Shown in pieces: positions 16,522-25,200 of a stretch of 64,000 nt of DNA (position 1 is the first letter of the stretch; the number at the start of each line of letters is the position of its first letter). This DNA is from Flavobacterium sp. 123. Its GTDB lineage: Bacteria; Bacteroidota; Bacteroidia; Flavobacteriales; Flavobacteriaceae. The DNA lies in contig NZ_RBXD01000001.1 of assembly GCF_003634825.1 (NCBI RefSeq), positions 248,001-312,000 of the forward strand, read 5' to 3'. The translations under genes were made by a program, and so were the position numbers. A model generated the notes under the pieces. That model saw only the letters and a program-made list of their open reading frames with translations, made no database searches and was not told where the DNA came from.

Positions 16522-17418
16522 TTGGAAACAATACTTACAATTCAGAATCTTAATAAAAGGTATGGTCGCATCCAAGCCCTAAAAGATGTCTCATTCGAAA
16601 TAAAAAAAGGACATGTTTATGGAATTTTGGGGCCTAACGGAAGTGGTAAATCCACTACGCTAGGAATTGTCCTTAATGTAGTCAATAAAACATCTGGAAA
16701 ATATAGTTGGTTTAACGGGCAAATGCAAACCCATGAAGCCTTAAAAAAGGTTGGTGCCATTATTGAAAGACCCAATTTTTATCCTTACATGACTGCAGAG
16801 GAAAATCTGAAGTTAGTTTGTAAAATAAAAGGAATTGAGTACATTAAAATAGATGAAAAACTAAGTCTAGTAGGACTTAATGATCGGAAATCAAGTAAAT
16901 TCAGTACTTTTTCTTTAGGGATGAAACAACGTTTAGCTATTGCTTCTGCTCTACTAAATGACCCTGAAATTTTGATTCTTGATGAGCCTACAAATGGTTT
17001 AGATCCTCAAGGAATTCATCAAATTCGAGATATCATAAAACAAGTAGCCGCTAACGGAACTACTATTTTATTAGCATCTCATTTATTAGACGAAGTAGAA
17101 AAAATATGCTCTCATGTCTTGATTTTAAGAAAAGGCCTGATTTTATATTCCGGTTTAGTTGACGGAATGACCGCAAATGAAGGGTTTTTCGAATTACAAG
17201 CCACCAACCTTGAACATTTAATTGAAGTCTTAAAAACACATCCTGCAGTTGAAAAAGTCAAAAAAGAGGATGATAAAGTTTTAGTCTATTTGAAAAGCCC
17301 ACTAGAAGCAACGGATTTAAACCGGTTTCTTTTTGAAAAAAACATTAGCGTAAGTCATCTTGTAAAAAGAAAAAACAGCCTTGAAGAACAATTTTTAGAA
17401 TTGACGAACCATAAATAA
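16522..17418 (+). CDS. ABC transporter ATP-binding protein (ABC-2 exporter type)
   Basis: A 298-aa ATPase of the NatA/BcrA-like group. Visible are Walker A GILGPNGSGKSTTLG, the Q-loop region IIERPNFYPYMT, signature FSLGMKQRLAIA, Walker B ILILDEPTNGLDPQG and the switch histidine in LLASHLLDE. The C-terminal 80 residues form the usual regulatory domain. The start appears to be TTG 16522: the frame is closed by a stop at 16501 and no ATG precedes the ETILTIQNLNKRYG core. It is paired with the permease 41 nt downstream and exports an unknown substrate. Confidence 0.93.
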   Translation: METILTIQNLNKRYGRIQALKDVSFEIKKGHVYGILGPNGSGKSTTLGIVLNVVNKTSGKYSWFNGQMQTHEALKKVGAIIERPNFYPYMTAEENLKLVCKIKGIEYIKIDEKLSLVGLNDRKSSKFSTFSLGMKQRLAIASALLNDPEILILDEPTNGLDPQGIHQIRDIIKQVAANGTTILLASHLLDEVEKICSHVLILRKGLILYSGLVDGMTANEGFFELQATNLEHLIEVLKTHPAVEKVKKEDDKVLVYLKSPLEATDLNRFLFEKNISVSHLVKRKNSLEEQFLELTNHK

Positions 17419-17459
17419 AAAAGTTTTTTCAAAACTAATTTCAATCACAAAACAATAAC

Positions 17460-18296
17460 ATGAAACGATTACTCTCTATAGAATTGCAAAAAATATGGTT
17501 AAACAAAGCAAGCAGAATACTTACTTTAACCTACTTTATTTTACTTTCGTTTATTGCACTTATAGCATCAATAAAATTTGATCTTGGTGTTTTTAAATTT
17601 CATCTTGCTGAAATGGGAATTTTTAATTTCCCTTTTATTTGGCATTTTAACACCTATATTGCCGCTATTTTAAAGTTCTTTTTGGCTATAGTTATTGTCT
17701 CTATGATGGCGAATGAATATAGTTATGGAACCTTAAAACAGAATCTTATTGACGGAATGAGTAAGAAGGAATTTATTTTGTCAAAATTTTTAACCGTGGT
17801 TTTATTTGCCTTCTGTACCACTCTGTTTGTGTTCTTAATGAGTCTAATTCTTGGGTATAGTTTTTCATCTTACACGGAATTTAGTATTGTTTTTTCTGAC
17901 TTAGAATACCTTTTGGCCTTTTTTGTAAAATTGGTTGGTTTTTTCTCGTTCTGTTTATTTTTAGGAATATTAGTCAAACGTTCTGCTTTTGCACTTGGTT
18001 TTCTTTTGGTTTGGAATATTATTGAAAGTATAGCTAAAGGAATTCTAACTTTCAAAATATTTCCCGAAAGCGATATTCCAAGTTATATAACACCGTTTTT
18101 CCCTTTAGAGTCTATGTCTAATTTAATTGTTGAACCTTTCTCAAGACTATCTTTAGTAAAAACTATTGGCACTCAAATAGGACTTGAAAATATCAAAGAT
18201 TATGATGTTCATTTTTCTACTATTTTAATCGTTTTAACCTGGACTTTCATTTTTATTTCATTATCGATCAAACTACTTAAAAATAGAGATTTATAG
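17460..18296 (+). CDS. ABC-2 family permease
   Basis: A 278-aa membrane protein with about six helices, starting MKRLLSIELQKIWLNKASRI, the typical amphipathic entry of ABC-2 permeases. The conserved MANEYSYGTLKQNLIDGMSKKEF segment, which contacts the ATPase, is present. It forms a two-gene exporter with the preceding ATPase. The stop codon at 18294-18296 directly abuts the -7 box of the next gene, so the following secreted protein probably has its own promoter rather than being only part of this operon. Confidence 0.88.
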   Translation: MKRLLSIELQKIWLNKASRILTLTYFILLSFIALIASIKFDLGVFKFHLAEMGIFNFPFIWHFNTYIAAILKFFLAIVIVSMMANEYSYGTLKQNLIDGMSKKEFILSKFLTVVLFAFCTTLFVFLMSLILGYSFSSYTEFSIVFSDLEYLLAFFVKLVGFFSFCLFLGILVKRSAFALGFLLVWNIIESIAKGILTFKIFPESDIPSYITPFFPLESMSNLIVEPFSRLSLVKTIGTQIGLENIKDYDVHFSTILIVLTWTFIFISLSIKLLKNRDL

Positions 18297-18304
18297 TATA
18301 TTTG
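18297..18304 (+). promoter_or_regulatory. -7 element giving a possible leaderless mRNA
   Basis: TATATTTG begins on the base after the permease stop and ends 6 nt before ATG 18311, so the transcript should start at or within a few bases of the start codon. No clear TTG at the -33 position. Confidence 0.5.
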
Positions 18305-18310
18305 TGAACT

Positions 18311-20173
18311 ATGAAATCTCTTGGAAAAAAAATATTTTATATTCTCTTGTGCTGTAATTTCTATGTCGTACAGGCACAATATATTACTGTAGATGATTCA
18401 AAAACAGCGCAAGAACTTGTATCCGAATTAATACCTAATAATTCCTGCGTTACTGTAAGTGGAGAGAAAATTTCTGGAGATACTAGTCCACTGACAAGCA
18501 ATAGTTTTGGTTTTTTCAATCAAAACAGAAGCAGTTTCCCTTTCTCAGAGGGGATTGTTCTGAGCACTTGGTCTAGTGAAAAATCTGTTGGGCCTTTTAT
18601 ATCAATTAACAAAGGTGATTCGGAATGGACTGGCGATTCTGATTTAGAATCGGCATTAGGTTTAGTTTCTAATACAACTTACAACGCTACAGCTTTAGAA
18701 TTTGACTTTGTACCCACTTCTAGTTTTATTAGTTTTGATTATATATTTGCATCTAATGAGTATCAATATGATTTCCCTTGTAAACACTCCGATGGATTTG
18801 CTTTTTTAATAAAAGACATAACTGTATCGCCAAATACTCCTTACACTAATATTGCAAAACTCCCAAATGACACTCCTGTTTCTTCCTTCACCATTCACCC
18901 TACTATTAGTTATACAGATTCGTTTGGGATAAATACAAGTTGCGTTTCTGAAAACGAAGCGTTTTTTGGCCAATTAAATACAAATCCAACAAATACAAGC
19001 CCAATAAATTATAGTGGTCAAACCAAAGTTTTAAACGCTCAAACAACTGTAATTCCAAACAACAAATACCATATTAAATTAGTTCTTGCAGATAGTGATA
19101 GTAAATATTGGAATTCTGCAGTTTTCTTGAAAGCAGGAAGTTTTTTATCTAAAATAGATTTAGGAATTAATCGGTTGTTAACTTCTAATAATCCTATTTG
19201 CTATGGCGATTCCTTTTTAATAAACACCAATTTAACAGATCCTTCCTATAGCTTTAAATGGTTTAAAAACGGCAATTCATTACCTATCTTAGGTGAAACT
19301 AGTGCTTCATTATTAGTTACTAATGCTGGAAATTATAGCGTTGAAGTAACAAATAGCAATGACTGTATTACATTTGGCGAAATAAAAATTGAATATTCCT
19401 CAGAGATAAAAACAACTGATATAAATCTTCAAAAGTGTGTTTTTGATGAAAATAAAACAGCAGTTTTTGATTTAACAACAGCAGAAGAAATCATTAAAAG
19501 TATTGATACAAACCTAAATGTTACTGCCTATTATGAAACAAAAACTGGTGAGACTTTATCCAATCAGATTTTAAATCCTAATTTGTATAACAAAATACCA
19601 ACTTCAGATCAAACTGTATACGCATTAGTGAAAAACATTTTTGATTGTAGTCGCATCTTAAATATAAATCTTCACACACTTTCAGGAACTCAAATCAATT
19701 CAACTAACGCTAAATTGCCTATAATTACTGAATTTTCAGGTAATGAAAATTCAGTAGAATTAATTCCCCCAAGCGGAGGAGGTAATTTTGAGTTTTCATT
19801 AGATGGAATGAATTATCAAGTCAATCCTTTATTCTTAAATGTTCCAATGGGGAATTATAACGCCTATATAAAAAATTCAGAAACGTGTGAATACTTAAGC
19901 TTTCCTGTTACTGTCCTTGATTATCCTAGATTTTTTACTCCAAATGGAGATAATTACAATGATTATTGGAAAATAAACAATCTTGATTTATACCCTAATA
20001 CTACCCTATTTGTATACAATCGTTTTGGAAAACTTCTAAAACAACTTTTACCATCTGGAGATGGATGGGACGGCACTTTTAACGGTTTAAACTTACCATC
20101 CGATGACTATTGGTTTACATTAAATCTAGAAGGCACTAAAGAATACAAAGGCCATTTCAGTTTAAAACGATAA
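18311..20173 (+). CDS. T9SS type B secreted protein with choice-of-anchor L domain
   Basis: A 620-aa secreted protein. A Sec signal peptide (residues 1-22, ending VVQAQ) is followed by a choice-of-anchor L domain (about 30-275; SFISFDYIFASNEYQYDFP and SDGFAFLI are typical), an Ig-like region with FKWFKNG and NAGNYSVEVTNSNDC, and from about 538 the gliding-motility type B C-terminal sorting domain: FFTPNGDNYNDYW, VYNRFGKLLKQL, DGWDGTFNG, LPSDDYWFT and a final KGHFSLKR. The type IX system should carry it across the outer membrane. Function is probably adhesion or matrix; that is inference. No ligand can be named. Confidence 0.9.
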   Translation: MKSLGKKIFYILLCCNFYVVQAQYITVDDSKTAQELVSELIPNNSCVTVSGEKISGDTSPLTSNSFGFFNQNRSSFPFSEGIVLSTWSSEKSVGPFISINKGDSEWTGDSDLESALGLVSNTTYNATALEFDFVPTSSFISFDYIFASNEYQYDFPCKHSDGFAFLIKDITVSPNTPYTNIAKLPNDTPVSSFTIHPTISYTDSFGINTSCVSENEAFFGQLNTNPTNTSPINYSGQTKVLNAQTTVIPNNKYHIKLVLADSDSKYWNSAVFLKAGSFLSKIDLGINRLLTSNNPICYGDSFLINTNLTDPSYSFKWFKNGNSLPILGETSASLLVTNAGNYSVEVTNSNDCITFGEIKIEYSSEIKTTDINLQKCVFDENKTAVFDLTTAEEIIKSIDTNLNVTAYYETKTGETLSNQILNPNLYNKIPTSDQTVYALVKNIFDCSRILNINLHTLSGTQINSTNAKLPIITEFSGNENSVELIPPSGGGNFEFSLDGMNYQVNPLFLNVPMGNYNAYIKNSETCEYLSFPVTVLDYPRFFTPNGDNYNDYWKINNLDLYPNTTLFVYNRFGKLLKQLLPSGDGWDGTFNGLNLPSDDYWFTLNLEGTKEYKGHFSLKR

Positions 20174-20218
20174 AAAAATAACAAAATCATCGTATTTCGT
20201 TATGATGTTTACATTTAC

Positions 20219-20226
20219 TATATTTG
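20219..20226 (+). promoter_or_regulatory. -7 element of the second T9SS cargo gene
   Basis: TATATTTG, a full TAnnTTTG match, ends 15 nt before ATG 20242. The TTG at 20224 belongs to this box and is not a start codon. Confidence 0.5.
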
Positions 20227-20241
20227 AACATTACAAGAAAT

Positions 20242-23022
20242 ATGAAAATCAATCCTTTTTTTATCAGTCTATTTTTTTTATTGTCAGCACCTACTTTTGC
20301 ACAAAAAGAAGCGGCAATATGGTATTTTGGAGAATATGCTGGACTTGATTTTAATTCTGGCAGTCCCGTAGCGTTAACCAATGGTCAATTATCAACTGAT
20401 GAAGGTTGCACTACTATTTCTGATAAAAATGGGAACTTGCTTTTTTATACTGATGGAACTATTGTATACGATAAAGCACATAATGTTATGCCCAATGGCA
20501 ATGGTCTATTAGGACATCGCTCAAGCACACAATCTGCAATTATTGTACCTAGACCAAACAATCCTAATTTATATTATATTTTCACTGTTGATGAACCAAA
20601 TCCTTATAATGCAGATGATAACAATATAAATGATGTCGACCCTCCTAATAATGGATTAAATTATTCTTTAGTAGATTTAAGACTAAACAATGGATTGGGA
20701 GATATTGTAAGCACCGAAAAAAACATTCCGCTCATAACCTACAATAAAAATGATAGTGAAGAAGTAAAATTTAAATGTTCTGAAAAAGTAACCGCAGTAC
20801 AACATGGAGATGGTGTTTCCTTTTGGGTAATTACGCATTTCATAAACACTTTTTATTCTTTTAAGGTTGGGACATTAGGTATTGATAAAAATCCCGTTAA
20901 AACAGTCACTTCGTTTAACATTCCGATTGGTGGATATAATTATAATGCGATAGGTTATTTAAAAGTATCTCCAAATGGCAGAAAATTAGCTATGGCTAAT
21001 TCATCAACAAGATCAACAAATGAATTAGGCCCAAAAAATAGTGTGATAAGAGATACTGGAAATGTTTTACTTTTTGATTTCAATGCAATTACTGGAACAA
21101 TATCAAATGGCATGAAATTAATTGAAAATTCAAATCCTTATGGACTAGAATTTTCAGCCAAATCAAAAAAAATCTATGTTACTTTAAATAAATACAATAA
21201 TGAAGGGCTCACTATTGGAAGTGAATTACTACAGTTTGATTTAAAAAATTCAAATATAATTGGCTCAAAAAAAATAGTTAATTCCTCTACTAATGTAGCT
21301 GGCGCTTTACAACTTGCAATTGATGAAAAAATATACAGAGCAGGATATCCTAATACAAGTGCAAATACAACCAAATTATCTGTAATAAATAATCCTGAAC
21401 TAGATGGAACTAGCTGTAATTACATCCAAAATGCTATTGATTTAAAATTAAAAATTGCAAAAAAAGGATTACCTCCTTTTATAACTTCTTTTTTTCTTTA
21501 CAGCTTTAGCTATGAATTTAATTGCTTAGGAGATGCTACTCATTTTTTTATTAATACCACCGAAAAAATAGATAGTGTACTTTGGGATTTTGGTGACGGA
21601 ACAACATCTACTGACATAAATGCGTATCATACCTATGCAAATACTGGTGATTATAAAGTTACACTTATAAAGTCAGTCAACGGAGAACTTAGGGAGCCAT
21701 TAGAAAAAACTATTACTATCTATGATACACCAAAAGTTTTAAGTACTCCTTTTAAATTAATACAATGCGACACTCAAGATTCACAACCTACTGATGGATT
21801 AAGTACTTTTAATTTATCTCTTGCAAACGAAGCAATATGTTTAGGCAAAAAAGATTTTGAAGTATATTATTATCACAGTATTAATGACGCAGAAGCTGAT
21901 ATTTCGAACACTAATTCAATACCTATTATATATCAAAATAACATTCCCGACGAACAATTATATGCGAAAGTAATTCAAAATAACGCATCCTGTAGCAACA
22001 TCGGGAGCGTCATTCTGCATGCTAACAAAAACAATTTAATAGCTCCAAGTCCATTACACGGATGTGATATTGATAAAGGGGAAGCTGTATTCAACTTAGA
22101 GCAAAAAAAAGAACTAATAAAGGCCGAATTAAACTTACCTTCAGATGTACGTTTGTTTTTCTATGCTAATGAAAATGATGCTTCTCTTGGAATAAACGAA
22201 CTAGAACAACAATATCCTTCAAGCTCTAAAATAATATTCATAAGAGCCGAAAATAGTGAGGGCTGCTATGGAACAGGACAACTGGAGCTAATTGTAGAAC
22301 CAATACCTAAAATAAAAACCTTAGAAAACAAAATTCTATGTGAAGGAGAATTATCAATAGTTTTAACTCCGGGAATATTGCCTCCTGCACTCATTAATGA
22401 CTTTAGCTATTTATGGTCAACAGGAGAAACAACCCCTTCAATATCTATCAATAAAGAAGGTAATTATAATGTGACCGTTACAAACAAATCAAATTGTTCT
22501 AGTGTAGAAAATTTTGAAGTTACTCTTTCCTATTTAGCAAGAATAAATGATATCATAATAAAAGATTTAAAACCTCAAAACGAGGTATTTGTTGATGTCA
22601 TAAATCCAGATGAATACAAATACATGATTCAATTCCAAAATGGAAGTGCAACAGTTCTTCAAGATTATCCATTTTTTGAGAACATTCCAGGAGGCGTCCA
22701 TGAATTGATCATCGAAAACAATCAAGGTTGTGGTCAAGTAAGAAAACAAATAATTGTACTTCAAGCTCCTACTTTTTTTACTCCAAATGGAGATGGCTAT
22801 AATGACTACTGGAACATAAAGGGTATAAATGCCACTATCGATCAAACTACTTCGATTTATATTTTTGATAGATATGGGAAATTCCTTAAACAATTATCTC
22901 CATCAGGATCTGGATGGGACGGAACTTTTAATAAATTCCCATTACCATCTGATGATTATTGGTATACTGTTAAATTAGAAGGAGGAAGAGAAAGTAAAGG
23001 CCATTTCAGTTTGAAGAGATAA
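20242..23022 (+). CDS. T9SS type B secreted protein with N-terminal beta-propeller-like region and PKD domain
   Basis: A 926-aa secreted protein. The signal peptide ends APTFAQ (about residue 20). The N-terminal 370 residues (WYFGEYAGLDFNSGSPV, LLFYTDGTIVYD, YYIFTVDEP, VSPNGRKLAMANS) look like a beta-propeller of a type common in flavobacterial surface proteins. A PKD domain follows with VLWDFGDGTTSTD and HTYANTGDYKVTL, then Ig-like repeats and the type B sorting domain FFTPNGDGYNDYW to KGHFSLKR. ATG 20242 was preferred because the upstream TTG is in the promoter. It is the paralogous neighbour of the preceding cargo gene. Partners unknown. Confidence 0.88.
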   Translation: MKINPFFISLFFLLSAPTFAQKEAAIWYFGEYAGLDFNSGSPVALTNGQLSTDEGCTTISDKNGNLLFYTDGTIVYDKAHNVMPNGNGLLGHRSSTQSAIIVPRPNNPNLYYIFTVDEPNPYNADDNNINDVDPPNNGLNYSLVDLRLNNGLGDIVSTEKNIPLITYNKNDSEEVKFKCSEKVTAVQHGDGVSFWVITHFINTFYSFKVGTLGIDKNPVKTVTSFNIPIGGYNYNAIGYLKVSPNGRKLAMANSSTRSTNELGPKNSVIRDTGNVLLFDFNAITGTISNGMKLIENSNPYGLEFSAKSKKIYVTLNKYNNEGLTIGSELLQFDLKNSNIIGSKKIVNSSTNVAGALQLAIDEKIYRAGYPNTSANTTKLSVINNPELDGTSCNYIQNAIDLKLKIAKKGLPPFITSFFLYSFSYEFNCLGDATHFFINTTEKIDSVLWDFGDGTTSTDINAYHTYANTGDYKVTLIKSVNGELREPLEKTITIYDTPKVLSTPFKLIQCDTQDSQPTDGLSTFNLSLANEAICLGKKDFEVYYYHSINDAEADISNTNSIPIIYQNNIPDEQLYAKVIQNNASCSNIGSVILHANKNNLIAPSPLHGCDIDKGEAVFNLEQKKELIKAELNLPSDVRLFFYANENDASLGINELEQQYPSSSKIIFIRAENSEGCYGTGQLELIVEPIPKIKTLENKILCEGELSIVLTPGILPPALINDFSYLWSTGETTPSISINKEGNYNVTVTNKSNCSSVENFEVTLSYLARINDIIIKDLKPQNEVFVDVINPDEYKYMIQFQNGSATVLQDYPFFENIPGGVHELIIENNQGCGQVRKQIIVLQAPTFFTPNGDGYNDYWNIKGINATIDQTTSIYIFDRYGKFLKQLSPSGSGWDGTFNKFPLPSDDYWYTVKLEGGRESKGHFSLKR

Positions 23023-23196
23023 AAATTATCAAAAAAAATTATCCCCTATATAGATTTTAATAAATGTTGCTATGATGAGCAAGAAATAATATGTAAAAAA
23101 GACTCATTAAAAAGCTCGACACATTTACTAGGTAATAACTATTCTTGAAAATAATGATTGTATTTTCCTTAGAATTGTATTAAAAAAAGACATAAA

Positions 23197-23222
23197 AAAA
23201 GCCATTCTTTCGAATGGCTTTT
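23197..23222. terminator. Bidirectional terminator between convergent genes
   Basis: Perfect 11-bp stem (23197-23207 with 23212-23222) with a 4-nt loop. An A7 run on its left gives a T run for the leftward typA transcript, and TTTTCT follows on the right for the rightward transcript. Confidence 0.8.
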
Positions 23223-23239
23223 CTAATATAAAAATAGAA

Positions 23240-25036
23240 TTAGAATTTAAATCTTTTTCTATCTGTTTCTGTCAAATATATTTTTCTCAAACGAATAGAT
23301 TTTGGAGTAACCTCAACATATTCATCTTTTTGAATGTACTCTAAAGCTTCTTCAAGAGAGAAAATAATCGGTGGAATAATTCTTGCTTTTTCATCATTTC
23401 CTGAAGAACGAACGTTAGATTGTTTTTTCTCTTTAGTTACGTTTACACACATATCATCACCACGAGAGTTTTCTCCAATTACCTGACCTTCGTAAATTTC
23501 AGCATTTGGTTCAACAAAAAACTTACCACGATCTTGCAATTTATCGATAGAATAAGGAATAGCCTTTCCTTTTTCCATAGAAATCAATGAACCTTTGTTA
23601 CGTCCAGCAATTTCTCCTTTGTAAGGTTCGTATCCTATAAAACGGTGTGCCATAATTGCTTCACCGGCAGTAGCAGTTAACAGTTGATTACGCAATCCGA
23701 TAATTCCACGAGATGGAATATTAAATTTTACAATCATACGGTCACCTTTAGTTTCCATACTCAACATTTCACCTTTACGCAATGTAACGAACTCAACCGC
23801 TCTACCTGAAAGAGTTTCTGGTAAATCAATTGTTAATTCCTCAATTGGTTCACATTTTTTACCATCAATTTCTTTGATGATAACTTGTGGCTGACCAATT
23901 TGTAACTCATACCCTTCTCTTCTCATTGTTTCAATAAGAACAGATAAGTGAAGTACTCCACGACCAAAAACCATAAACTTATCAGCAGAATCAGTTTCAC
24001 CCAATTTCATTGCTAAGTTTTTCTCTAATTCTTTTATCAGTCTTTCTCTAATATGACGAGAAGTTACAAATTTACCTTCTTTACCAAAGAAAGGAGAGTC
24101 ATTGATAGTAAACAACATACTCATCGTAGGCTCGTCAATATCAATAGTTTTTAAACCTTCTGGATTTTCAAAATCAGCAATAGTATCACCAATTTCAAAT
24201 CCTTCAACACCAATAATAGCGCAAATATCACCTGCAATAACTTGTTGTACTTTTTTACGACCAAGTCCTTCAAAAGTATGAAGTTCTTTGATACGGGATT
24301 TAGATATTGTACCATCTCTTTTTACTAATGAGATTGGCATACCTTCGTTAAGAACTCCTCTTTCAAGACGACCAATAGCAATACGACCTGTAAAAGCAGA
24401 GAAATCTAAAGAAGTAATTAGCATTTGTGGTGTTCCTTCAGAAACTTTAGGAGCAGGTACATTTTCAACGACCATATCCAATAATGCTTCAACATTATCC
24501 GTTACGTTTTCCCAATGATCAGACATCCAGTTGTTTTTAGCAGAACCATAAACTGTTGGGAAATCCAACTGCCATTCTTCAGCACCTAATTCAAACATTA
24601 AGTCAAAAACTTTTTCATGAACTTCCTCAGGAGTACAGTTTTCTTTATCAACTTTATTGATAACAACACAAGGTTTTAAACCTAAATCAATAGCTTTTTG
24701 CAGTACGAAACGCGTTTGTGGCATTGGGCCCTCAAAAGCATCAACTAATAGACAAACTCCATCAGCCATATTCAATACACGCTCAACTTCACCACCAAAA
24801 TCGGCGTGACCAGGAGTATCGATAATATTAATTTTTGTTCCTTTGTATACTACAGAAACATTTTTAGAAGTAATAGTAATACCTCTTTCACGCTCTAAGT
24901 CGTTGTTATCAAGAATTAGGTCACCTGTGTTTTCGTTGTCACGAAATAATTGACAGTGATACATAATTTTATCAACCAAAGTGGTTTTACCGTGATCGAC
25001 GTGGGCAATAATTGCAATGTTTCTAATAGATTCCAT
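23240..25036 (-). CDS. typA: Ribosome-associated GTPase TypA/BipA
   Basis: A 598-aa translational GTPase acting in ribosome assembly and stress adaptation. Visible are G1 [10 protein letters not shown], switch [16 protein letters not shown]3 [15 protein letters not shown]4 NKVDKENC and the TypA-specific C-terminal region ([25 protein letters not shown], and [20 protein letters not shown] which contains the RLRK end). ATG 25036 was chosen: a GTG 30 nt upstream is in frame but just outside the -7 box at 25056-25063. Length equals the family norm. Confidence 0.96.
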   Translation of the reverse strand: MESIRNIAIIAHVDHGKTTLVDKIMYHCQLFRDNENTGDLILDNNDLERERGITITSKNVSVVYKGTKINIIDTPGHADFGGEVERVLNMADGVCLLVDAFEGPMPQTRFVLQKAIDLGLKPCVVINKVDKENCTPEEVHEKVFDLMFELGAEEWQLDFPTVYGSAKNNWMSDHWENVTDNVEALLDMVVENVPAPKVSEGTPQMLITSLDFSAFTGRIAIGRLERGVLNEGMPISLVKRDGTISKSRIKELHTFEGLGRKKVQQVIAGDICAIIGVEGFEIGDTIADFENPEGLKTIDIDEPTMSMLFTINDSPFFGKEGKFVTSRHIRERLIKELEKNLAMKLGETDSADKFMVFGRGVLHLSVLIETMRREGYELQIGQPQVIIKEIDGKKCEPIEELTIDLPETLSGRAVEFVTLRKGEMLSMETKGDRMIVKFNIPSRGIIGLRNQLLTATAGEAIMAHRFIGYEPYKGEIAGRNKGSLISMEKGKAIPYSIDKLQDRGKFFVEPNAEIYEGQVIGENSRGDDMCVNVTKEKKQSNVRSSGNDEKARIIPPIIFSLEEALEYIQKDEYVEVTPKSIRLRKIYLTETDRKRFKF

Positions 25037-25055
25037 CTGAGATTTTTTGTGGGTG

Positions 25056-25063
25056 CAAAGGTA
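25056..25063 (-). promoter_or_regulatory. -7 element of typA
   Basis: TACCTTTG on the minus strand, followed by CACCC, is a full TAnnTTTG match 19 nt before ATG 25036. Confidence 0.5.
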
Positions 25064-25165
25064 CACTTTATTTTGATATAAAAAATCTTTATATAATAGT
25101 TTACATATTGTTAACTATTTAGACGCCTAAATAATCTTTAAAAACAGTGCTTTAAAAAATAAGAC

Positions 25166-25196
25166 TTGAATAATATATAATAATTAATTATATTTG
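25166..25196 (+). promoter_or_regulatory. Promoter of the PAS sensor kinase, predicted leaderless
   Basis: TTG (25166-25168), 20-nt spacer, TATATTTG (25189-25196): a full Bacteroidota promoter. Only 4 nt lie between the -7 box and ATG 25201, so transcription should begin at or very near the A of the start codon. Confidence 0.65.
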
Positions 25197-25200
25197 ATTA

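Noticed and set aside
23023..23196. Possible small RNA in the spacer after the second T9SS cargo gene
   Set aside because: No promoter match, hairpin or conserved pattern apart from the terminator at its right end.
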